Below the pieces are notes generated by a model, which was not told where the DNA came from, made no database searches, and worked only from the letters and a program-made list of their open reading frames with translations. Made by a program: the position numbers and the translations under genes. A stretch of 5,752 nt of DNA from Actinomycetes bacterium (GTDB taxonomy: Bacteria; Actinomycetota; Actinomycetes; Propionibacteriales; Nocardioidaceae). This document shows, in pieces, positions 1-5,337 of the stretch; within the stretch, counting starts at the first letter, position 1; every line of letters begins with the position of its first letter. The stretch is from NCBI GenBank assembly GCA_023415395.1, contig JAEZKN010000155.1:1-5752 (forward strand), read 5' to 3'.

Positions 1-1059
1 CGCCAGCAGGACCGGCGAGACGAACGCGGACCCGGCGGCGGCCAGCCCGAGCGCGACGAGCGCGAGGACCGCGGCGACCGCCTGGGTGCGGGCCGCGCCG
101 ATCCGCTCGAGCAGCAGCCCGGCGTACCGCGGGACGACGAGGGAGAGGACGGCCGGTGGTATCAGGAGGACGCCGACCTGCCAGGGGTCCCACCCCTCGG
201 CGACGAGCACCACCGGGACGGCGATCAGCAGGCTGAACCAGGCCGCCGGGACGGTCGCGGCCGCCACGGCGGAGCGGACGACGGCTGGGTTGGTGATCAC
301 GGCGCGCGGGAGGAAGCCCCCGGGCCGGCGGCGCACGTGGCGCACCACGAGCGGGCTGCCGAGCACCAGCAGCAGGACGCCCGCGACGGCGACGACCAGG
401 CCGGTGGCCGGCGACTGGACGAGCAGCACGAGCCCGGCGGCGGTCAGGCCGACGAGGACCGCCCCCAGGAAGTCGAGGGTCGCGCCGGTCCCTTCCCCGG
501 TGAGCGCGCCCCACACGAACGGGACGACGAGCAGTCCCAGCACGGGCAGCGCGAGCACCGTCCGCCAGCCGGCGACGTCCTCGACCACTCCGCCGACGAG
601 CGGGCCGATGCTGCTGATGGCCGCCGTGACGCCGGCGAGCCGACCGAGCGCGACACCGCGGACCGCGCCGGCGTAGCGGTGGCTGACGGCCGCGACGCCG
701 AGCGTCGGGATGGCGGCTGCGCCCGCGCCCTGGAGGATCCGCGCGCCGAGCAGCACGCCGAAGCTCGGTGCGGTGGCGGCGACCACCGCACCCACCGACA
801 TGAGCACGACGCCGCTCAGCAGCGGGATCCGGATGCCGACGAGGTCCGACACCCGGCCGTAGACCGGGGTCGCTACGGCCAGCATCAGCGCGTACAGGCT
901 GATCGTCCAGGCGGCGTCACCGGCGTCGACGCCGAGGTCGTCGCCGAGGAGGGGCAGCGTGACCGCGACCGCCGCCGAGCCCAGCCCGGTGAGGCCGAAG
1001 AGCAGCCCCAGCAGGACCGGCACCCGGCGCGCGTCGTCGGCGACGTCCACCCGCGACAC
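1..1059 (-). CDS. MFS transporter, DHA (drug:H+ antiporter) type, 3' end beyond the window
   Basis: Integral membrane secondary transporter, probably proton-coupled export or uptake of a small organic molecule. The frame stays open from 1059 to the left edge (353 residues seen). A short polar N-terminus is followed by alternating hydrophobic segments. Family motifs appear in order: motif A GRVSDLVGIR (residues 68-77), a motif-B-like GARILQGAG (105-113), and motif C with GVTAAISSIGP (143-153) then GG, ending in WR (165-166). The stretch after this, starting LDFLGAVLVGLTAAG, and the long continuation resemble 14-helix DHA2 (EmrB/QacA) proteins more than 12-helix DHA1. The subfamily cannot be settled without the C-terminus. 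The GTG at 1059 lies 5 nt after the acyl-CoA dehydrogenase stop and has no clear Shine-Dalgarno sequence, so translation is probably coupled. GTG at 1050 is an alternative start. As the last gene seen, it probably serves the operon's substrate or product; this is inference. Confidence 0.88.
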   Translation of the reverse strand, partial: MSRVDVADDARRVPVLLGLLFGLTGLGSAAVAVTLPLLGDDLGVDAGDAAWTISLYALMLAVATPVYGRVSDLVGIRIPLLSGVVLMSVGAVVAATAPSFGVLLGARILQGAGAAAIPTLGVAAVSHRYAGAVRGVALGRLAGVTAAISSIGPLVGGVVEDVAGWRTVLALPVLGLLVVPFVWGALTGEGTGATLDFLGAVLVGLTAAGLVLLVQSPATGLVVAVAGVLLLVLGSPLVVRHVRRRPGGFLPRAVITNPAVVRSAVAAATVPAAWFSLLIAVPVVLVAEGWDPWQVGVLLIPPAVLSLVVPRYAGLLLERIGAARTQAVAAVLALVALGLAAAGSAFVSPVLLA

Positions 1060-1064
1060 CCGCG

Positions 1065-2270
1065 TCAGCCGACGTACGGCGGCGTGCGCCGGAGCTCGTC
1101 GCGCGCGATCGAGCGGCGGTGCACGGCGTCGGGCCCGTCGACGATGCGCAGCACCCGGGCCCACGCGTAGAAGTAGGCCAGCGGCGCGTCGTCGCTGACG
1201 CCCATGGCACCGAAGACCTCGATGGCCCGGTCGATGACCTTGGTCGCCATCGCCGGTGCCGCCACCTTGATGCCGGCGATCTCGGTGCGGGCACCCTTGG
1301 CGCCGTACTGGTCGATGAGCCACGCGGTCTTGTAGACGTAGAGCCGCGCCTGGTCGATCTCCATGCGGGACTGGGCGATGAGGTCACGCACCACGCCCTG
1401 CTCGGAGAGGTGCTGGCCGAAGGCGACCCGGGACTTGGCGCGGTCGACCATCAGGGCGAGGGCCCGCTCGGCCATGCCGATCGCCCGCATCGCGTGGTGG
1501 ATGCGGCCCGGGCCCAGGCGGGCCTGGGCGATCATGAAGCCGTCGCCCTCGCCGGCGAGCAGGTTCGTCACCGGCACGCGCACGTCGCGGAAGACCAGCT
1601 CGGAGTGCCCGTGCTGGTCCTGGTACCCGAAGATCGGGAGGTGCCGCACGACCTCCAGGCCCGGGGTGTCGATAGGCACCAGCACCATCGACTGCTGGCG
1701 GTGGGGCTCGGCGTCCGGGTCGGTCTTGCCCATCACGATGAGGATCTTGCAGCGCTCGTCGGCGACGCCGGTGATCCACCACTTGCGGCCGTTGATGACG
1801 TACTCGTCACCGTCGCGCACGATCCGCGTCTCGATGTTCGTGGCGTCCGAGGACGCCACGTCCGGCTCGGTCATCGCGAACGCCGAGCGGATCTCGCCCT
1901 CCAGCAACGGCTCCAGCCACTGGGCGCGCTGCTCCGGGGTGGCGAAGAGCTCCAGCGTCTCCATGTTGCCGGTGTCCGGCGCCTGGCAGTTGATCGCCTC
2001 GGGTGCGATCACCGGCGACCAGCCGGAGATCTCGGCGATGGCGGCGTACTCGACGTTGGAGAGCCCCGACAGCTTGGGCAGGAAGAGGTTCCAGAGCCCG
2101 CGCTCGCGCGCGGAGGCCTTGAGCCGCTCCATCACCGGCGGATGGGCGTGCTCGCCGTGCTCGAGAAGGTACGAGGCCCACTCGGCCTCAGCCGGGAACA
2201 CCTCCTCCCGCATGAAGTCCCACATGCGGTGGCAGTGGTCCTCGGCCTGCGCGGACAGCGCGAAGTCCAT
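1065..2270 (-). CDS. acyl-CoA dehydrogenase, ACAD10/11-like, Asp at the catalytic-base position
   Basis: FAD-dependent alpha,beta-desaturation of an acyl-CoA thioester, normally passing electrons to ETF; soluble. It has 401 residues, the usual family length. An N-terminal helical domain leads to the flavin signature FAMTEPDVASSDATN (131-145), where Ser replaces the common Gly before the second Ser, and then KWWITG (163-168). The C-terminal helical domain has RVAFGQHL (281-288) and FGAMGVSDDAPLA (353-365). The loop RIVDGPDAVHRRSIAR (375-390) places Asp378 where medium-chain enzymes have the catalytic Glu of the YEGT motif. This DGPD-x-VH form is typical of the ACAD10/ACAD11 and mycobacterial FadE2/FadE36-like branch. 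The ATG at 2270 has AGAGGA (2280-2275) upstream and gives the typical MDFALS beginning. It lies 28 nt after ADC-B and 5 nt before the MFS gene. Substrate unknown; the ACAD11 branch is linked to 4-hydroxyacyl-CoA metabolism, which is only a hint here. Confidence 0.95.
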   Translation of the reverse strand: MDFALSAQAEDHCHRMWDFMREEVFPAEAEWASYLLEHGEHAHPPVMERLKASARERGLWNLFLPKLSGLSNVEYAAIAEISGWSPVIAPEAINCQAPDTGNMETLELFATPEQRAQWLEPLLEGEIRSAFAMTEPDVASSDATNIETRIVRDGDEYVINGRKWWITGVADERCKILIVMGKTDPDAEPHRQQSMVLVPIDTPGLEVVRHLPIFGYQDQHGHSELVFRDVRVPVTNLLAGEGDGFMIAQARLGPGRIHHAMRAIGMAERALALMVDRAKSRVAFGQHLSEQGVVRDLIAQSRMEIDQARLYVYKTAWLIDQYGAKGARTEIAGIKVAAPAMATKVIDRAIEVFGAMGVSDDAPLAYFYAWARVLRIVDGPDAVHRRSIARDELRRTPPYVG

Positions 2271-2274
2271 GACG

Positions 2275-2280
2275 TCCTCT
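2275..2280 (-). promoter_or_regulatory. ribosome binding site of the acyl-CoA dehydrogenase gene
   Basis: The minus strand reads AGAGGA four bases before the ATG at 2270, within a purine-rich run that begins at about 2283. It supports this start and independent ribosome loading at the widest junction of the operon (28 nt). The 28-nt gap holds no hairpin or terminator that I can see. Confidence 0.65.
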
Positions 2281-2298
2281 CTCGGTAGTCGGAAAAGC

Positions 2299-3087
2299 TC
2301 AGACGGGTTGGGGCAGCCGGGCGGTGACCAGTGCCGGCCAGTAGTCGGACCGGCCCAGGGCCAGCGGCAGGAACGCGTCCGCGTCGAGCGTGCCGACGGG
2401 GACGCAGCTGGCCTTCATGCCGGTCTCGACGTAGACGCCGCCCAGCAGCTCGACGACCTCGAGGTCGCCGAGTGGGTCGTGCACGGTGCTGCCGAGCCGT
2501 AGCGTCGCGTGGGTGGTCCGGCGGCGCACGGTGACCTGCTGGTCGAACTCGGCCATGGTCAGCGTGGGCGAGCCGACGAGCGCGCTGCCGTCGGGCGCGA
2601 GCTCGTACTTGACGTTGTAGTTGCGGCCCAGCACGGTCGTCGGGCCGCTGTCCTCGCCGAGGTCCGCCTCGATCTCGATCAGCCGGGTGCCACCGCGCTC
2701 GAGCACGCCGGTCATGTGCCCGTCGTTGCGGTAGATCGTGGAGCGCCCGATCTTCTTGGGCTCTCCGAAGAGGTCGCGCCCGAACAGCATGGGCACGTCG
2801 CTGTCCATGAACATCGTGAGCACGTAGTCGCCGGCGACGTCGCCGTGGCGCGCGCTCACGTAGATGGCGGACGCGTCGAAGTCGCCGACGCAGTTGCTGC
2901 GCCAGCGGCTCACCTGCGCGGTGATGCGCGGGGTCTCCCCCGGCTCCAGCTCGGCGGGCAGCACCGCCCGCACGATCTCGGGGCGGGTCAGGAAGTCGAC
3001 GCTGAGCGACTCCCCGCCGACGAACTCGACGTCGGCGAGGGTCGCCTGGATCGCGGCGATCTCCTCAGGGGTACGGCGGAAGCCCAT
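2299..3087 (-). CDS. acetoacetate decarboxylase-fold protein ADC-B (second of a tandem pair)
   Basis: 262-residue protein of the acetoacetate decarboxylase (ADC) superfamily, a soluble fold that uses a lysine Schiff base on keto acids. The core block GDYVLTMFMDSDVPM (86-100), then GRDLFGEPKKIG (103-114), closely resembles the clostridial enzyme's GDYLHMMYLD...GRELSAYPKKLG (recalled from memory). This makes Lys111 the probable Schiff-base lysine and Lys112 its neighbour. Counting back without gaps, the residue matching clostridial Glu76 is Ala72, with Asp71 next to it. Glu61 also has no clear counterpart. The activity may therefore be an aldolase, dehydratase or unusual decarboxylase rather than acetoacetate decarboxylation. 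The frame is open upstream to 3702, but that region overlaps ADC-A and reads as arginine-rich shadow. ATG 3087 is preferred because GAGGAG sits 8 nt upstream; ATG 3093, overlapping the ADC-A stop, would add two residues but leaves only 2 nt of spacing. Confidence 0.9.
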   Translation of the reverse strand: MGFRRTPEEIAAIQATLADVEFVGGESLSVDFLTRPEIVRAVLPAELEPGETPRITAQVSRWRSNCVGDFDASAIYVSARHGDVAGDYVLTMFMDSDVPMLFGRDLFGEPKKIGRSTIYRNDGHMTGVLERGGTRLIEIEADLGEDSGPTTVLGRNYNVKYELAPDGSALVGSPTLTMAEFDQQVTVRRRTTHATLRLGSTVHDPLGDLEVVELLGGVYVETGMKASCVPVGTLDADAFLPLALGRSDYWPALVTARLPQPV

Positions 3088-3092
3088 GCTCA

Positions 3093-3860
3093 TCACTCCT
3101 CGGTGATCGGGTCGGTGGGGACCCGCGGCACGACGCGGCCGGCGGGAAGCACGAAGTCGGTGCACGCGCTGAACGCGTCGAGCACCCGGGTGGGACCGAA
3201 CACGTGCCAGGGGTCGCCTGCGGTGCCGTGCAGCTCGACGTGACCGCGGCCGCGCCACAGCTCGAGGCGGCCGTCGGCGCCCCGGTAGGACTTCGGCCGT
3301 GCGTCGATGGCGACCAGCTCGTCGACCAGTCCCGGGATGACGCGGTGGCTCAGCGTCGGCAGCATCTCGGCGGTCTCCAGGCCGATCAGCTCGGGCCCGT
3401 CGATGAGCCGGTCGGGGCACATCGACAGGGTCATCAGGCGCACGCCGGCGGGCCGCTCCACGGTCATCACGAGCTGCTCGGTGCCGGGGCCGCCGGAGTC
3501 CTGGCCGGACCAGGTCAGGTGCGCGAGCTTCTTGCCGTAGCCCCAGATCTCGCGCCCGGCGGCCATCGGCGCCTCGGCGTCGGTCACGATCACGGGCTGG
3601 TACCAGAACCGCTCGCCCCCGACGACGACCCGCACGACGACGTACGCCTCGAGGTAGGGGCCGAACGACGACACCGGGTAGTGGCAGGCCCAGGCCGCGC
3701 ACACCGCGGGGTCGCCGTCGAGCTCGACCCCGTCCGGGAGCAGCGGCGCGATCGGCGCCGGGTCGGCCTCGTAGACCACCCAGGTCTGCCGCGCGCGCCG
3801 GAACTCGTAGGGCGGCGGCGGATAGAGCGGCGCCGCGACCGGCATCACCTCACGCGTCAC
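3093..3860 (-). CDS. acetoacetate decarboxylase-fold protein ADC-A (first of a tandem pair)
   Basis: 255-residue soluble protein of the ADC superfamily, expected to form a lysine Schiff base with a keto substrate. The N-terminal PYEFRRARQTWVVYEAD (17-33) aligns by eye with clostridial YKFHNREYFNIVYRTD (from memory). The residue matching Arg29 is then Ala23, flanked by Arg22 and Arg24. YLEAYVVVR (69-77) carries Glu71, matching clostridial Glu76, exactly 39 residues before Lys110. The core GREIWGYGKKLAHL (102-115) provides Lys110 and Lys111 but has Gly where most members have Pro before KK. The Glu61 position appears to be non-acidic. The GTG at 3860 overlaps the nitroreductase stop by 4 nt (GTGA), with GGAG at 3873-3870, 9 nt upstream. 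ATG 3845 is an alternative, but GAGGTG directly abuts it with no spacer. The C-terminal Glu-Glu codons double as the Shine-Dalgarno sequence of ADC-B. Family firm; reaction unknown. Confidence 0.88.
   Translation of the reverse strand: MTREVMPVAAPLYPPPPYEFRRARQTWVVYEADPAPIAPLLPDGVELDGDPAVCAAWACHYPVSSFGPYLEAYVVVRVVVGGERFWYQPVIVTDAEAPMAAGREIWGYGKKLAHLTWSGQDSGGPGTEQLVMTVERPAGVRLMTLSMCPDRLIDGPELIGLETAEMLPTLSHRVIPGLVDELVAIDARPKSYRGADGRLELWRGRGHVELHGTAGDPWHVFGPTRVLDAFSACTDFVLPAGRVVPRVPTDPITEE
3096..3101 (-). promoter_or_regulatory. ribosome binding site of ADC-B, inside the ADC-A coding end
   Basis: GAGGAG on the minus strand is also the last two codons (Glu-Glu) of ADC-A. It lies 8 nt before ATG 3087 and 2 nt before ATG 3093, which favours the 3087 start. 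Its position implies coupled translation of the two paralogs. Confidence 0.7.
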
Positions 3861-4540
3861 GACGACGGGCTCCACAGCGGCTGGTCGGTCGTGAAGCCCG
3901 GCTCGGTGCCCCACTGGTTGCGGAAGGTCACCTGGTGGGCCGGCTGCCGCGGCGCGACGCCCCAGCGCCCCTTCGGGTAGCCCATGGCGACGGTGGCGTT
4001 GAGCTGCCAGCCACGGTCGGGCGGCACGCCCAGGACCGCGCGCGCGGTGTCGGGACGGAAGATGTCGAGCACGTTGGTCATCGCGCTGCCGACGCCCTGC
4101 GCGCGGGCCGCGAGGATCGCGCTCCACACCGCCGGGAAGATCGAGCCACCGTCGCGGTCGCCGCGGGAGAAGGCGAACAGCAGCAGCGGCACCTCCTCGA
4201 AGTGGTCGGCGAGGTGCTGCACGCTCGCGCGCAGCTTGGTGAAGCGCAGCGACGACGGGCTGTCGGGGTCGGCCTCCGCGGCGGCGACCTGGGCGGCGTA
4301 GTGCCCGCGCCACAGCAGGCCGACCGACTCGCGGTAGGGCTCCGCCAGTCGGGCCTTCACCGCGGGGTCGTCGACGAGCAGGAACCGCCAGGGCTGGCTG
4401 TCCCCGCCGCTCGGCGCGCGCACGGCGGCGTCCATGATCCGCGCCTGCACGTCCATCGGCACCGGGTCGGGCCTCATCCGCCGCATCGCACGGCTGGTGT
4501 AGAGCGCCTCCCAGACGCCCACCTCGCCGGGTGCGGTCAC
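3857..4540 (-). CDS. nitroreductase-family FMN oxidoreductase
   Basis: 227-residue soluble flavoprotein of the nitroreductase superfamily (FMN, usually homodimeric, NAD(P)H-using). Motifs in order: SRAMRRMRPDPVP (16-28), the FMN-phosphate-binding N-terminal segment; APSGGDSQPWRFLLVDDP (42-59), the classic APS-x-x-x-QPW block; GVGSAMTNV (149-157), the helix near the flavin; and NATVAMGYPKG (181-191), a late family block. A charged insert at about 70-115, separating the QPW block from the second half, is common in actinobacterial members. The start is GTG 4540, overlapping the SDR stop as GTGA. GTG 4522 would shorten the protein by six residues, and neither has a strong Shine-Dalgarno sequence. 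The frame is open much further upstream, but that part is SDR shadow. Its real role may be reduction or dehydrogenation of a pathway intermediate rather than of nitro compounds; the substrate cannot be read from the sequence. Confidence 0.9.
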   Translation of the reverse strand: MTAPGEVGVWEALYTSRAMRRMRPDPVPMDVQARIMDAAVRAPSGGDSQPWRFLLVDDPAVKARLAEPYRESVGLLWRGHYAAQVAAAEADPDSPSSLRFTKLRASVQHLADHFEEVPLLLFAFSRGDRDGGSIFPAVWSAILAARAQGVGSAMTNVLDIFRPDTARAVLGVPPDRGWQLNATVAMGYPKGRWGVAPRQPAHQVTFRNQWGTEPGFTTDQPLWSPSS

Positions 4541-5322
4541 GCCGCGGTCCAGCCGCCGTCGACGACCATCGTCGATCCGGTCATGAAGCCCGAGGCGTCG
4601 GAGGCCAGGAACAGCGCGGCGGACACGAGCTCCTCGGGCACGCCGAAGCGGCCCATCGGGATGCGCGAGAGCAGGTGGCCGCGCCACTTCTTGTGGCCGC
4701 GCAGCGCCTCGGTCATGTCGGTCTCGAAGTAGCCCGGCGAGAGCGTGTTGACCCGGATGCCCCGGGTCGCCCACTCCAGCGCCAGCGTGCGGGTGAGCGC
4801 GTCGACCGCGCCCTTGCTGGCGGAGTACGCCGCCATCCGCTCGCCGCCGACCTGGCCGAGGATGCTGGAGATGTTGACGATCGACCCGCCGTCGCGGTCG
4901 AGCATCAGCTTCCCGGCCTCGCGGGCGCAGAGGAAGGAGCCGGTGACGTTGACGTCGAGCACCTGGCGCCACTCGTCGTCCTCGACGAGCTCGGCCTTCT
5001 TGAACATCGGGCTCACGCCGGCGCAGTTGACGAGCACGTCCAGCCCGCCCCACGTGCGCTCGATCTCGGCCACGGCACCGGCGACCGCCTCGGTCTCCGA
5101 CACCGACGCCGGCAGCACGAGCGTCGCGGCTCCGAGCGCCTCGGCCTCGGCCGCGACCTCGCGCAGCGAGTCCGCGCTGCGCGCGGTCAGCGCGACGTCG
5201 GCGCCGCTGGCGGCGAAGCCCAGGGCGATGGCCCGGCCCAGCCCGCGGCTGGCACCGGTGATCCAGACCCGCCGGCCGGAGAGCTCGAAGCTCACCGGCT
5301 CGGGTCGTGGCGTTGCGTTCAT
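4537..5322 (-). CDS. short-chain dehydrogenase/reductase (SDR), classical type
   Basis: 261-residue NAD(P)-dependent oxidoreductase of the classical SDR family, cytosolic, interconverting a hydroxyl and a carbonyl group. The Rossmann cofactor motif is TGASRGLG (22-29). Arg27 in this motif and Arg48 after the second strand (ALTARS) suggest NADP(H) preference. NCAG (99-102) is the NNAG-type motif. The catalytic tetrad is complete: Asn125, Ser153, Tyr166 and Lys170 (YSASK). SPGYFETDM (195-203) is the usual PG substrate-loop motif, and the C-terminus ends in the typical VVDGGW. ATG 5322 has GAGGAG 9 nt upstream, and the gene starts 14 nt after the upstream dehydrogenase stop. The stop overlaps the nitroreductase start by 4 nt. 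It resembles FabG/gluconate-5-dehydrogenase-like catabolic SDRs; the substrate is not determinable. Being next to a second dehydrogenase suggests consecutive or opposing redox steps. Confidence 0.95.
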   Translation of the reverse strand: MNATPRPEPVSFELSGRRVWITGASRGLGRAIALGFAASGADVALTARSADSLREVAAEAEALGAATLVLPASVSETEAVAGAVAEIERTWGGLDVLVNCAGVSPMFKKAELVEDDEWRQVLDVNVTGSFLCAREAGKLMLDRDGGSIVNISSILGQVGGERMAAYSASKGAVDALTRTLALEWATRGIRVNTLSPGYFETDMTEALRGHKKWRGHLLSRIPMGRFGVPEELVSAALFLASDASGFMTGSTMVVDGGWTAA

Positions 5323-5331
5323 CAGCGTGGT

Positions 5332-5337
5332 CTCCTC
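5332..5337 (-). promoter_or_regulatory. ribosome binding site of the SDR gene
   Basis: GAGGAG on the minus strand sits 9 nt before ATG 5322, and its first base is the last base of the upstream dehydrogenase stop codon TAG. It is the best-placed Shine-Dalgarno sequence in the window and fixes the SDR start. Confidence 0.75.

Noticed and set aside
86..1170. Plus-strand open frames 86-676 and 337-1170 opposite the transporter
   Set aside because: They read as Thr/Arg/Pro- or Asp/Arg/Gln-rich filler with no domain, and the minus strand carries an unbroken MFS protein with all family motifs.
917..1387. Minus-strand open frame 917-1387 across the dehydrogenase/transporter junction
   Set aside because: It is out of frame with both genes and reads as an Arg/Ala/Pro/Ser-rich sequence ending in a run of arginines.
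2271..2298. Possible terminator or operator between ADC-B and the acyl-CoA dehydrogenase
   Set aside because: The 28-nt gap has only a 6-base GACGTC palindrome next to the start codon and no stem-loop with a T-run, so it is better explained by the ribosome binding site.
1119..2502. Long plus-strand open frames (1119-2288 and 1363-2502) opposite the acyl-CoA dehydrogenase
   Set aside because: They are antisense to a clearly conserved enzyme. Their products are His/Asp/Val/Leu-rich or Arg/Ser-rich low-complexity sequence with no recognisable motif, as expected of stop-poor frames in high-GC DNA.
3088..3702. N-terminal extension of ADC-B to 3702 (apparent fusion)
   Set aside because: The frame is open only because of base composition. 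The extension lies entirely within ADC-A and is arginine-rich, while ATG 3087 has a well-spaced Shine-Dalgarno sequence and begins a normal-length protein.
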